DNA of 64,000 nucleotides from Rhynchonema sp. JSB1_4 (GCA_030248065.1 JASAMV010001340.1:43652-107651), one strand, 5' to 3'; shown: positions 47,701 to 62,574, counted from the stretch's first letter. Translations and numbers: made by a program. Notes: generated by a model not told the origin, from the sequence alone.

Positions 47701-50700
47701 TCTTTACACTAATGCACATACGTCATGCATGTATAGGCGTTGGGCGTTGCTATTAAATGTGGAATGCACAATTTTTTATTTTTGGATAAATAAGAGGTTC
47801 GTGATATTTCTTTTCACAAGAAAGTGGATGATTATGTTAGAAGACAGATCAGTTGGTCATTCTACGTGGGTTGAACTGAGAAGACATCTTTGGCGTGTGG
47901 ACACTTCAAAAGTATAGGTAGGGTCTGTCTGAATAAGTGAACTTAAAATTGATGAGATGAGCAAAAAGTAAATTTCCATAGGCAAGACATTGAATTATAG
48001 GTCTGTCGTTTAATTTATCCAAAAAAGTTATGTTGTAGTGAATTGTATCATTCTGAATCAGTGATCTCCACGTCAGTCAATTTTGCTAGTGCAAGGCATC
48101 AAATGCAATAGACTGACATGACAGGTACGGTACTGAACCTGGACTGAGACGCGGTCAACAATTGGTTTTTCGAATGATCTTTGGCGCCAGCCAGTATGAC
48201 GTTTTTTGGATAAAGATTTCGGGACGAAAAGTACTGCTGCGAGAACTGTCGTGTTTTTGGGCAGAAACGATTAATAAATGCACAATCTGGGCCAATTCGT
48301 GATCGCGAAGGCTCCTTGATTTATAATAAAGTTGAAGAATCGGCAATAACATACGAATTGTGCGATAGAAAATCGAATTAAAAATGATACTACACAAACA
48401 CAGAGCCCCTAACTGAAAGAACAGAAATAAGTTTCGTTGGGCATTATTTGTTCAGTTACGCAGGTCAGAAATAAAATAACGCAGTTAGTAATCCTTCTTA
48501 TTAAAAAAATCTTATGAAGTGGGTTGGTTTGCGATTAACGTTATTAACATGGGGTATCCCAAAGCAGCAAAAATAAGGACTGGAGTTTGGCCAATCCTGG
48601 AACTCACAATTTCATGTATGCTCTGTACATGTACGAAAGATCGAACAGGACAAACTTTATCACCGGGTTAAGTTTCAAAAGCCGTAAAATGACGACATTT
48701 GAGACAGATAATAAAGTATCAAGAACAGGTGTGACTAAATTTGAACAGACAGACACTTTAATTTTGATGGTACCCCAATTTGTGCGTATGCTCTCGCTGC
48801 GATTGTCTGTGACACTGGGATACAACGGTGCGCCTTATACTTTGCGTCTCGGAACAATTTGACGCGGGCCATATTTCTATGTTATTGGATCTTAAAACTA
48901 TCCTGTCATTTGTGGTGAGAACCCCTGAATTTCAAATCCAACTTTTAGTGTCTCAAATCACACTGGTTGAATTTGTGTGTGAGCGCAAGTAAAAAAAGAT
49001 GTACAGCGCAAAGGATGTGCGCGTTTGTAAGGTGCATTAACCCGCCGCCGCCCGCAGCGCCGCGCAATCAAGTTCAAAGTTGACGTGCTGAAAAACAACG
49101 TCGAAATGACTATACATAGATCGTTTATGGACGGTCAGGTACGCAACAAATGCATGCGATTTGGCTCGAAGTTTAAAAATGCTAATTACATGAAATAATG
49201 TTGGCATTTTCTTGGTTTTTGGAATTGCGCCTATGTGATATATTATCACAAATTGATTTTTTTGATCACGTTCCAAACTTTCAATGGTGAATGGCTACTT
49301 CGTTCATCGGCAAAATGTCGCTCATATATTGACACGTGCTTTTTGGCAAAATTACAAAAGCAAATTAGACACCCAACGTGGACCAAAGACAGCAAGATGT
49401 GCACCTGGTTGGGCAATAGATGTGTCGCATTCCAAACTGTCTCGTCAGCAAGCCCGCCGCACAAACAGAAAGAAGCACTGGGCGGCGTTTTATGACCGAA
49501 AAACATGACTGTACTTGTTGAAAATGGATTAAAAGCATGATTACAGGCAGGTTTTATTCCGACCTGGCACTGTGTTGCACGTCACTGGATCCTGCACCGT
49601 TCGCACCAAAGAGGTTACGTTCGAGTTCCCCAACATAAGATTCAGGCTTAGAACTGAAGCAAGCTGCATTTGCGACACTGCCAGAATTTGTGTAGGTACG
49701 GTATAATTTGGCGATTTTAGTGTCTAACTCTTTCGCTCATGAAAAGCAGTGAGTTCTTTGCTCGCAGCAAGATAACCAATCAGAAAAAGTCACGCTGCGG
49801 GCTTATTACGCATAATACCAGGTACCAGGTAGAATATACCAAGCATGCCGTCACAGGTATTCTCTGGTACTCATACAGGCAAAACATTGCAAAATAAACA
49901 AAAACCACAGAAATAATGTGTGTTCGAGTTTGCAGCGCTGGCGCAAGCTTTGTTTGACGATTTCCCTTTTGCAACGCGCGATGAGTGTTCTCGGCTGGCG
50001 GAATACATATACCCAGATATATTGAGCAAATAAATATTGGCGTGTGGATATATTATTTTGTGTAATACCGCAAATGCGTTTAGCCTGTAGGTACAAAAGT
50101 ACATCGACAAACATGGCTTGGATGAAAACGTGTGGATATGGGACAAAAAGGATTAGCATAGGACATTGCTGCAGCAAGCACATGGAAGACTTCAGTTTAT
50201 GCGTTAATTCTGTGAAACATCAGAGAACCGCTACTCACCCACGATTTTGAAACCATTTGTGCTAACCGAAAGCCTGTCCAAGCACGCCAGTTTCATTAGC
50301 TGAAGGTTTCATAAAAATTTTGTTTCATTTTTGTCACAAGGTAAGCGTTAGCAGAAAACCGAAGCCGTTTGAAAACGATCTGAAAATGCGAGCGAGGACT
50401 ATATTGTACTTACGAGAACATAAACTTCCTGTGAAACAAGGCGACACACTGCCAGAATTAACATAACCCGACTGAATTGTTCAAATTCAGACGACGTTAT
50501 ATTTGGCTGGCAAGTGTCTGGCAAACACAAATGCAGCAACACTTGTCCACATTCAATGTTCTGTTTTATTTCAGTCGGGCGAGACTGTTGACGCCTATTG
50601 TTTGAGCATTTGTTGGTTATTTGAGTGTTTATCCGACGCGCAAACCAAGATTATGGTCAAAGTGCAAGAAAAACTCCATTTGCTCTGCTATTGGGTGTCT

Positions 50701-52430
50701 GCCTGTACCACGTGACGTATACCGAAAGAGAGAGTGAAACTATAAGCAATAAACATGATTAAAGGTAGTTTTCCGAACAGACAATGGTATGGTATACTTC
50801 GGAAATAGGGTTCAAGATTTATTGAACACAATAATGAAAGTCGCAAAAAACACCAGACTTCTTGGATCCACGAAAAAAATAAAAACCATGAGAAACGATT
50901 CTTTAGGTTGAAATGCAATCAACACGGGCCATAACGTAGCGCCAGCCTTGGGCTGAATCGGTAATATATTTATTTAGGGGTTATGCAACAAAATATGGAA
51001 ATATGTGCAATACAAGACAATATTGAAATAGAAATTATTGATGATATGCGTGCAGCCTCCTCCGTATTGATTCGGAACTGCGGGTGGGGGAGGGGGTTGA
51101 TTGGAAATTGGAGAAGTTTGCAAGTTCGGCCACCTTTATATTTCAGCTGTAGCTGCACAAATAAACAAATTTGAATGATACATAAAAATGAGCAAAAAAT
51201 CGGCGAGGGTGGTCTTGGTCTGTCAGCCTTGTGGCCATGGTTGAGCATCCGAGTTCCCATCAAGCCTCGGAAAACAAAACGTTATGATATTTTCTTTTCT
51301 CAAGAATTGAAAGGGAGAGTAAGAGGGCGCAATAGATCGATGTTAAGGAACGAATGTGAGTTCCTGATTATTTTCCTCACCAGTTTGTGTGTGCAACCGG
51401 AAAGACGCGCAACAGACATGTGCAACAAGGGGGTGGCTCAAGGACAGATTAGGATATGACATGCGCAATGCCGTGAAATAAACGTGCTGAAATTGGGAAA
51501 CGAACTGAAACAGAAGCCCAACAATGACTCAACTACGGATCCTCCACCCTTGAGGGTGTAACGTATACAGTTCAGCACAATGTTCAGTTCATGCATTCAA
51601 CCACAACTTCGCTGCAATCTGTGCACGCCAAACAATTATAGACATGCGCGAGTTGTCCGCCAGCAGGCTGGCAATAAAGTTGATCATCAACCAAAACATC
51701 GAGATCGGAAGCTCTGCGACTGAAAACGTCAAAAAATTTATAGGTAGTGTAATCTTCATACCCAAAATTCGGTCTCAGATCCACAATGGTGCCTCATGGA
51801 AGCAATAAGCAAATCTGCCCCTCCACACAACGTGCAATGCTTGTGAAAGTCCGCCTTGTGTGAAAGAGAAACTACACATGATACAGGTTCCTTCTGTGTG
51901 TTCGAGCGCTTTGCGCGAAAAATTTGCCAACAATTGTGAGTGCGTATATGAAGTAAACTCGTCAAAATCTTTCCCACCAAAAACCACAATATCGCTATTG
52001 ATGTGCGTATTGCTATTGACACTATAATTCACACACATTATCAGTTTCAGCAGCGGATTTCCCCTCGTGGCCTGTGATCACAATGAACTCTCTGTGTAGG
52101 CATGAGACAAGGGTAACGACGTATTATGTATGGCAAATAATCGGCATTTTTTGTTCTATATATTCTTGGCATTGGTTCAGCCCATAATTGGTGTTTGAAT
52201 GCGTCGCTTCCTTTGAACACTTCAGCATAACCTATACACATTGTGTTTTGCTGGAAATATAGCTCAAAGCAGAATATGCACTGATCTCGAAAACAATCAC
52301 AAAACTACATCCATACAGTACAAATATATATGCAATACACGGGAATCAACATTTGAGACAAAATACCATACCCCATGTATTACATCAATAGGTCCAGCCT
52401 AAACTATACCGCATAACCGACTGACAGATT
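41737..52430. other. About 10.7-kb region without a supported gene
   Basis: No open frame shows a signal peptide, domain or consistent splice pattern on either strand. It is AT-rich, with scattered GCGCAC/CACACG words (43.6-44.3 kb) and two copies of the recurrent 10-mer (44506 and 50213). It could hold regulatory DNA or long untranslated exons of hillarin, whose start is at its edge. Confidence 0.5.
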
Positions 52431-55078
52431 TCATTGGATGTAAAAACCGGGCAAAAAGAAGTCCGCTGGTAATCCAAGTTGTGTGGCCACCCATCGTGCC
52501 CTTTTGACGTCGACCTCAGTGGGATCGGTGCTGACGATAGCACCCATTTTCTCCCTCGACAGCGTTGTATTCTCTTGCGAATCCAGCTCGATTTGCTTCA
52601 ACGCTGTTGGGATGTAATCTGCAACGTTTCTGCAGGGAAAATCACATGATTCCTCTTCATACTGTAGGTACAATGTTGTAAACTGCTATAATCTTGACAA
52701 CCGACCCAACATGAGAACTTTGGTCAACAGGTATACCTAACGGGAGATCAAGCATAGTGTATAGATGTTTCAACGTGCTTGTCGGGTCTGACATCAGGTC
52801 TTCATAGGTCGTCACGAAATCTTGGAGGCTTGGGCCGGCCTGAAATGGACATTGGACACACCCTACTGTATGTACATTTTATGCTTTAGGCCAACAATTT
52901 ATTACCAGATATCGCGCGTATCCACTGGCGAAAATCACCCAAGCGTACTCCAAGATCGTGTTGCAGTTCAGAAGACGGTAATTCGATCTCTCATATCGGC
53001 TGCGCTGTTGGGACATTTTCTTACACGTTCGAAGAATAAGTTTGAAAATTCTGTACATTAATGTAACAGCAGTGACCTTTGCCCATTTCGGCCTGTTTTC
53101 ACAGACGGGCGAGGCGCCAGGCCTCGCCGGTCTGGCCAATTGACCTCGAAAAAGGACCTCGAGCAGGTCTTGTGCTCATGTGAAACATCACAGCTGCGCG
53201 CACAAAAGTGCAAGTTGTTCATACATACCTGAAGCCGATCAGCCAGTTAGTGAAGGACGGGCTCAGCGAGTGACAGCTTGAAGCATTGTACAACAAAGTC
53301 GTTCAATTTTGCGAAAGTTTCAATGATGATTTTACTAACAACACGGTTTCGTGTCCGCCCAGAATCGTCATCATTTTCTCGTTCGATGCCACCGCTTTCG
53401 GTACATTACGACGGTACATGAAAATCTGCATAGCTAATTTTTCTGAATTTTGAAAGAAAACTTATATTTTACGCGGATGGCATAATTCAAACTTGTTTAA
53501 TTTCGGGATTAATTTCCCGCATCATGTCGCAAAGAACGATTCCGTTGGATCTGGTTTTCATGATACATTTCATGCCACTCGGGATCGGGATCATGTAGAA
53601 TCGCAGTGAAGCTCGAAGCAGTTTCTGAAGGCAATTTTACTGTTTACCATAGGGTTAGCTTCAGACTTGCATTAAAGCAAATAAACAATAAAATGGTCAT
53701 ATGCTGAGATGCTTTGATGGCGAGCCTTTGTGCAAGACCCGCAGTGACACGCTGCTGCTTCGGCCCGTAAAGCCTGACAGCTTTTAGGTGATCCGGGCCT
53801 ATCGTCAGAGACGAAATCACAGTCAAGAATGCCCAGAGAACTAAAAAGTCCAACTAAAACGTCACGCATCGCAAATAACGTGCACTGCTCATCTTGCATT
53901 CAATTTATATGTATACTACACTATTTTACGTTGGCCTGAAGCCCGCATTGAAGCACAAAAAAGAATCAAATGGCCAAAATGTGAATCATAAATTCAAAAG
54001 AACTGATGCGCGAGAACCTTCAGTTGTGCATCGGTGAATTTCTTCTCCTGTCTGAAAATCGCCAGCTTTGTGAAAACGGGCAACTCCTGAAAAGTACCAT
54101 CTAAGAAAGGGCTTTGTGTTCTGCGCTGTTTGGTGATTGAAGCAAGCTTCTGTTCCTCGCATTCGCCTTAGGGCTCCACCAGATAGACCCGAAACCCGAA
54201 ATCCGAAACATAAATTTTTTCTATGTCCATGTTTCGGGTTTCGGGTTTTGAAAAAAACCCGAAACCCGAAACACAAAGCATGATAATCGAAAATGTTTTG
54301 GTCTTGCCACTTGTAGCTGACGTGAACAATTTATACTTTCAGTCAAAACATTTGCGATTATCATGCTTCATGTTTCGGGTTTCGGGTTTTTTTTTCAAAA
54401 CCCGAAACATGGACATAGAAATAATTTATGTTTCGGGTTTCGGGTTTCGGGTCTATCTGGTGGAGCCCTAATAAATCGGAACTCAACTGTAGCTGCCCCT
54501 TTTACCGACCTGCAATCCAATGCACTTGCGATCATGATGCAACAGCTTGGTGAGCAGAGTGGTGCCACTGCGCGGTGTGTTGGTCGAATAGATGATGTCA
54601 TTGGACCGATCCGCCACCTGTCGCTTCTTTAATTTGTTTGACAATTTTTTCTTAAAAAGGTCCCCATAACCTTATTTTCCAATTGCAAAAATTGCGCAAT
54701 TTCTATGCGGGCCAGCTGAACGGCATCTCTCCAGAGCGCGGCGTACACGAAAGGCTCGACCAGTGCATTGTACTTGGTGAGCGATTTGGGCAATTGCACA
54801 AAATAGACGTGATTCCGTGTGAAGGTGTAGAGAACCCATTTGCTATCTTTGTTGATCAAAGTTTCCAACGAATCATAACTGTGAAACATCGTCAGAAAGT
54901 CACACTCGCGAGCAATATCCGCCTCGAAGTACTTGCGTCGACACAAAATTGAGCGAATTTCGCACTTTTGGTCTTCAGGTTGGGCCGAGAACGAACTGAT
55001 CGCGTTGCTTATGAAGCTCCAGGTTGAGTGGACGATTCGGTAAAAGAAATACGAAATCAGATTCGTTGTGAGTATCAT
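52431..55078 (-). CDS. PAPS-dependent sulfotransferase
   Basis: Ten minus-strand exons (55078-54671, 54617-54510, 54086-54004, 53840-53687, 53624-53493, 53425-53340, 53276-53229, 52999-52906, 52839-52742, 52629-52431) join in phase to give 469 residues. The 5'-phosphosulfate loop is STNTPRSGTTLLTKLL (about residues 146-161). The 3'-phosphate site is IFMYRRNVPKAVASNE (Arg and Ser spaced as usual). Later come EYAWVIFASGYARYL and the YEDLMSDPTSTLKHLY block, which is typical before the C-terminal dimer region. An N-terminal hydrophobic stretch (MILTTNLISYFFYRIV) may be a short signal anchor, which would place it in the Golgi. The exon 4 segment is Cys-rich (ACHCGSC). Exon 7's acceptor is weak. 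Intron 2 contains a 298-bp foldback element. Substrate unknown. Confidence 0.85.
54171..54468. mobile_element. 298-bp foldback MITE (CCCGAAAC repeats) in sulfotransferase intron
   Basis: GGGCTCCACCAGATAGACCC and GGGTCTATCTGGTGGAGCCC are perfect inverted ends, flanked by TA (54169-54170 and 54469-54470). Both arms of about 120 nt are nearly complementary, with CCCGAAAC / GTTTCGGG repeated many times and a loop of about 45 nt. The RNA would form a long hairpin. TA duplication fits a mariner-type or foldback element. Confidence 0.88.
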
Positions 55079-55539
55079 ATTAGTCGTCGTGCTGGTTTAT
55101 TGGAAGCAACTTTTCACACTTCCGGAGTATATTGTTGTCTTGAGAATGTAAAAGGAACGAGCCCTTGTGTTTGAGTGTTTTGTTGTACCGAAGTGATAAG
55201 AAAGTGACCCCACGGTTCCTATGTTGGGAGCTGCACAAAGTAACGTAAATGATGCGTTTATCGTTCTCTCGTTCTGCACGAACTTAAGCATTATGTATCA
55301 CTGTACTCAGAATTTGGACAACGGACCCTTGATGCAAACTACGTACGCCTATTATACTAAGAGTTTGTAGATTTCTAGTATTCTCATTGAGTAGTCATTG
55401 CAGTGTTTGGAAGTCATTATACATACTGTAGCTTTATTTATTTCCATGTATGTCAAGGCAATGCTTTGACCAAAAGGACAAAAACCTATGATAAAGCTGC
55501 AAAAAATGAATTTACAGATAACCATGTAGATCACTGCGC

Positions 55540-57482
55540 TCATTTTCTTTTCGCAACCGGTGGGATAACAGCGTGGTCATAATCGAGTGATGTTCCATCA
55601 AATGAATCAATGGGTGGCGCTGCGTGATCAGGCCACAAACTGCGACCGGCGACTTCAGCCGATGCCGGTGGCACACCTGAGCAGTGAAAAAATGTCGTAG
55701 GGTTATTTTTCGATTCTATTCTATTTCTTTCAATGAAGGCTTGTAAATCACGGACCAAAATGATCCCAAACAGCTTCTAATATCGGACTTCGTGGCTGAA
55801 TCGGTCCGTTTTCAGATGCGGCTTGCGCAAATGCTTCGTTGTCATCAGCAACCGTGCTCCCAGCAGGCGTTCCTGAAAAATTCATTTTTGCCAAAATATT
55901 TACTCAAAATGGAGTAATCAAATAATAAATTAAGAAAGCGGTTGGTGTACCTTCATCGTCATAGTAATAATATTGTGACGCAGCGCCATACTCTTCCGGG
56001 ATGGGAGCCATCCGCGGGTTTGGGGCAGTCAAGATCTCAATGTATGGTGAACAATGCTCCTTCCACAGTTGACAGCGGTCCGATTGTAGTGCGTCTGCAC
56101 CACAATTCTGTTGGATCACGTGCCTGTACGAAAGAAAGGAAAATAAAAACTTAAAATATCCGAGAAGGTGAGAAGTCTATCACAGCGAGCTCTTGAGTCC
56201 TGTTTTCGTCCTATCGTTTTCAAGGAACGTGGAAACATAAAAGAGTTCCTTCATTGTGCAAAAATGACATTCACCCATGGGCTTCATGCTGAAATTTGAT
56301 ACTCCATAAAAGGAGTGCCCGGCATCTCTGGTAGGGGGAGGATGGCACAACTTGTAGCTCCGATAAGTACCCAACTTTCATCAAAATGTGAATAAAATAG
56401 TGCCCAAATTCACGTATAACCTGTAATGTTCACATATGCACTGTTTGGTGCAATGCACCTCTTCACAGTCGAATGTGCAAGGCGATAGTGCAGTGGGCGC
56501 AGGCGTTGTTGTGGTTGTGGTAGTCGAAACTGAGGGTCGAGGTCGGCGTGGGATCTATGTATGTATGCAGTTGATGTCACACAGCTTTGCAAAAATATTC
56601 AAAAACTTTTATGTAGGCCTTGTATCAAATTTAGTCCTGTCGCGTTGCTATAGATACCATACCACTAATTTTGACCAGAGAAAAGAAATGCCAGATGGTT
56701 AACACACACTCTTCGTATTCTTGTAAAAATTAGTGGCTTCAGTAAATTTCAACATAAACGAAAAGTCACCTGACCAAGCCGAAACCATAGCCGATAACCA
56801 AGCTTTAAACCAAACATTTTTTTGGATAAATTTCAATGAAGAAACACAAGATTAACAATTACTGCCACCTTTCTGGTTTCGCGTACATCCAGATCTCTTT
56901 CCCTGCAGTATCTATGAAACATCGGACAGTATTGGTGCAGCTCGGCTTGCAGATGTTCGGCTTGCGCTGAGATGTTGAAACAGAAACGGTCAAAGTGCTT
57001 GCTGAAATACACCGCAACTGTTTTGTGAAAATAAAAGAGAAACTGTAAAAGTAGCACCGTGTAATCTTCCTTATGAACAGGGACTGACATTTTTTATCGC
57101 ACAAGAAACAGTAGTGTCAGGTACGGGAAGTAACGGATGCAGTATTGGCGGCAGATTTGAGGTCCTGTGCACCGTTTCACAAAAGGGTCAACACAAAGAT
57201 AGTAGACTGCATTGAATATTAAACGTGCCTGAATTTCCGACAGTATTCCGGCAGCTCATCGGCGTTTATCACAGCTGCCGACGGGGAAAAGTTGATTGTC
57301 TGCTGCTGTTGTGATGTTTCAATGACAGCGGGTTCCTGATGATGTTGCAATGTGGCCGGTGGTGGTCGCGGTATGCGCGTTTGTGGTCGTTCGATGGGCG
57401 GTGGTCGGGTTCGGACCACATTTGTTTGAATCTGCATAAGGTTGACGCAATCCAGGTGTTTCTGGAGAGCTTCGATTTTCAG
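55540..57482 (-). CDS. Thr/Pro-rich cysteine protein, arm A copy (5' end unresolved)
   Basis: Minus-strand exons 57482-57229, 57001-56869, 56554-56421, 56123-55951, 55872-55756 and 55676-55540 join in phase, at least 315 residues to a TGA. Order: RPPPIERPQTR and Gln-rich segments; ELPEYCRKF; a helical cysteine region (HFDRFCFNI, LHQYCPMFHRYC); a Thr run (VSTTTTTTPAP) likely O-glycosylated; CTFDCEEVHCTKQCICEHY; SDRCQLWKEHC; Tyr/Asp-rich and Pro-rich tail. Spacing of cysteines suggests an extracellular protein, but no signal peptide exon was found. The first intron's donor is GC (CAG/GCACG). Family not recognised. Exon 57229-57482 and its flanks are duplicated at 62575 in the opposite direction. 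Confidence 0.6.
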
Positions 57483-57485
57483 TTA

Positions 57486-57711
57486 GGGTGATATTTTCGA
57501 AACGGTGTAAAGGTCAGTTGGGTGTAAAGGTCGGTGGAAAGCTTGGTCGACAGCTCAGTGTAATAGACCTCGGTGTAAACTTGAAACATTCCACGTTAAT
57601 AACAGGCAATGTTTCACGTTTACACCGAGCTACGCCGACCGAGCTTTCGACCGAACTTTACACCGACCTTTACGCCCAACTGACCTTTACACCGTTTCGA
57701 AAATTCCACCC
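57486..57711. mobile_element. 226-bp MITE in arm A with TTA (TAA) duplication
   Basis: Inverted ends GGGTGATATTTTCGAAACGG and CCGTTTCGAAAATTCCACCC, flanked by TTA (57483-57485 and 57712-57714). The word GGTGTAAAGGTC recurs in both arms. Arm B carries the empty site (GTGTCTAGCTGAAAA at about 62567), which defines the insertion exactly. A 3-bp TWA duplication fits PIF/Harbinger. Confidence 0.88.
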
Positions 57712-58000
57712 TTAGACACATCACATACGAACGGTGCACCAGGCCAGCGGCAGAGTGCACAATAACATCAAAGCACAAGTTGCGGACAATCGCGAAGCCG
57801 GACACGCATAGGAGACGGATCGAAGAACCCACTGCCGGACATCTTCATGAGTGTAATACAAACCGATGACCATTGGCAGTCACACACCCATACACACAAG
57901 TTGAGAACATAATTGTAAGTACAGCAATTTAAAGAGATATAACAGCGCTAGCGATTAAGCAATAAAAACTGATGAAAATATAGTAATAAAATTAAAATAT

Positions 58001-58304
58001 TCAATTGACTTCTGGTTCCGGGGCAACGTGTCGTGTTCTGGCACCTGGTCGTTGATGTTGACCACAATAATTCACCAGCGTTGGATATCGCTCGCACACC
58101 ATTCTCACCCAGTTCTCTGGATCACGACGAGCTCTGACGCCTGCAAAATGCAGAGGTCAATTTCAAATTGAAACCACAAATCATAAATTTTCTAACAAGC
58201 TTTATCGGAAACAAATTGATTGTCCACTCTCACTCACCTTGATTTGTCTTCTGGTTTCCAAAAATGAAGAAAATGAGAATGACGGTGTGCAGTGAAAGTC
58301 GCAT
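58001..58304 (-). CDS. Small secreted cysteine-pair peptide, arm A copy
   Basis: Two exons, 58304-58238 and 58140-58001, join in phase to give 68 residues. Signal peptide MRLSLHTVILIFFIFGNQ. The mature part contains RARRDPENWVRMVC, then 9 residues to a second Cys (ERYPTLVNY), GQHQRPG and a basic tail (RTRHV). The two cysteines would form a disulfide ring, and ARR just before could be a processing site. It resembles small neuropeptide or peptide-toxin precursors in form; elevenin-like rings are similar in size, but the spacing differs by one and I do not assign it. A TATAAATA word lies 97 nt before the start. Partner copy at 61982. Confidence 0.72.
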
Positions 58305-58400
58305 TTTTTAAGTTTTCTGTTATTTTTTCTTGATGAATGAAACGGAACGCAAGACAAGGCACGGGCAAAGACCAAAAAGCAGTTTTTAATTTCGATGCTC

Positions 58401-58408
58401 TATTTATA
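58401..58408 (-). promoter_or_regulatory. TATA box of the arm A peptide gene
   Basis: TATAAATA on the minus strand, 97 nt before the ATG. Arm B has TATAAACA at the same place (61879-61886), one base weaker. Confidence 0.5.
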
Positions 58409-58739
58409 ACCGGGTTTACAAGGTTTAGGTGATGGGCGTAATTGCCTTACGTGTTTGCAACGCACTGTTCCGTTAACAAACGCTCGCGCACGTGACACGA
58501 AAATTGACCTACTATTATGAGAGAGCTATCGGCTCAGTAGTGACATGACAAATCACACGTTTTGATTCAACTGCTGATAGAAAAGTGTTTGTCCCAGATA
58601 ACGCGTACGGATATATGCATTTTTTAATCATCGGAGCGTCAACAATAAAAGTTTTCGATGACTTTTGAAAAGGAGCCAAACCAAAATAAGTGTAATTATA
58701 TCACTGTGTAGCGTGTGAAATATCAAACCGCGCGTTGTC

Positions 58740-58909
58740 ATGATTACATCAGATGTCATGTCGTAGATTTGGAACAGTGAAAAAAGAGAATATTGTGGTT
58801 GACTTGTCACGCTGCGCAAATAGGAAATCTAGAGTTGCAAAAAGTACTTTAGTATTATCCTCGTAGCAGTGGTTCAGTGCAATGAAGTAATTGTTCAAAA
58901 ACACCTGCG
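58740..58909 (-). other. Possible exon remnant conserved in both arms
   Basis: After an acceptor (TTCCGCAG) the frame reads VFLNNYFIALNHCYEDN and continues open for about 50 residues to a stop. Arm B has the same frame at 61383-61540. High identity is expected for a recent duplicate, so this is weak evidence for coding. Confidence 0.25.
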
Positions 58910-59103
58910 GAAAGAAAATAAGTAAATCGAACGTCAGTGGTTTGGAAAAATTCGATCCGAAGAAACTTTGTACAATTTATGTTTTTATAACACAAATGTG
59001 CGATTTCAAGAAAGTAAGTTCAGCACTGGTGAGCATGGGTACGTTTATGAGTTGTATAGTTGTACGAGGTTTTTCTGTTCTGATAATAAGGCCCTTATTG
59101 GCG

Positions 59104-61177
<2,074 letters not shown>

Positions 61178-61981
61178 CGCCAATAAGGGCCTTATTGTCA
61201 GAACAGAAAAACCTCGTACAACTATACACAACTCATAAACGTACCCATGCTCACCAGTGCTGAACTCACTTTCTTGAAATTGCACGTTATGTTGTGTTAT
61301 AGAAACATAAATTGTAGAAAGTTTCTTCGGATCGAATTTTTCCAAACCACTGGCGTTCGATTTACTAATTTTCCTTCCGCAGGCGTTTTTGAACAATTAC
61401 TTCATTGCACTGAACCACTGCTACGAGGATAATACTAAAGTACTTTTTGCAACTCCAGATTTCCTATTTGCGCAGCGTGACAAGTCAACCACAATATTCT
61501 CTTTTTTCACTGTTCCAAATCTACGACATGACATCTGATGTAATCATGACAGCACGCGGTTTGATATTTCACACGCTACACAGTGATATAATTACACTTA
61601 TTTTGGTTTGGCTCCTTTTGAAAAGTCATCGAAAACTTTTATTGTTGACGCTCCGATGATTAAAAAATGCATATATCCGTACGCGTTATCTGGGACAAAC
61701 ACTTTTCTATCAGCAGTTGAATCAAAACGTGTGATTTGTCATGTCACTACTGAGCCGATAGCTCTCTCATAATAGTAGGTCAATTTTCGTGTCACGTGCG
61801 CGAGCGTTTGTTAACGGAACATTGCGTTGCAAACACGTAAGGCAATTATGCCCATCACCTAAACCTTGTAAACCCGGTTATAAACAGAGCATCGAAATCA
61901 AAAACTGCTTTTTGGTCTTTGGCCGTGCCTTGTCTTGCGTTCAGTTTCATTCATCAAGAAAAAATAACAGAAAACTTAAAA

Positions 61982-62285
61982 ATGCGACTTTCACTGCACA
62001 CCGTCATCCTCATTTTCTTCACTTTTGGAAACCAGAAGGCAAATCAAGGTGAGTGAGAGTGGACAATCAATTTGTTTCCGATAAAGCTTGTTAGAAAATT
62101 TATGATTTGTGGTTTCAATTTGAAACTGACCTCTGCATTTTGCAGGCGTCACCGCTCGTCGTGATCCAGAGAACTGGGTGAGAATGGTGTGCGAGCGATA
62201 TCCAACGCTTGTGAATTATTGTGGTCAACATCAACGACCAGGTGTCAGAACACGACACGTTGCCCCGGAACCAGAAGTAAATTGA
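61982..62285 (+). CDS. Small secreted cysteine-pair peptide, arm B copy
   Basis: Two exons, 61982-62048 and 62146-62285, give 68 residues: signal peptide MRLSLHTVILIFFTFGNQ, then TARRDPENWVRMVC, the 9-residue ring and GQHQRPGVRTRH. Against arm A it differs at four residues (Thr/Ile and Ala/Thr in the signal region, Thr/Arg and Val/Ala in the mature part). Both copies are intact, so both may be expressed. Confidence 0.72.
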
Positions 62286-62574
62286 ATATTTTATTTTTAT
62301 TACTATATTTTCATCAGTTTTCATTGCTTAATCGTTAGCGCTGTTATACCTCTCTAAATTGCTGTACCTGCAGTTATGTTCTCAACTTGTGTGTATGTGT
62401 GTGTGACCGCCAATGGTCATCGATTTATGTTATACTCATGAAGATGTCCGGCAGTGGGTTCTTCGATCCATCTCCTATGTGTGTCCGGCATCGCGATTGC
62501 CCGCAACTTGTGCCTTGATGTTGCTGTGCACTCTGACGCTGGCCTGGTGCACCGTTCGTATGTGATGTGTCTAG

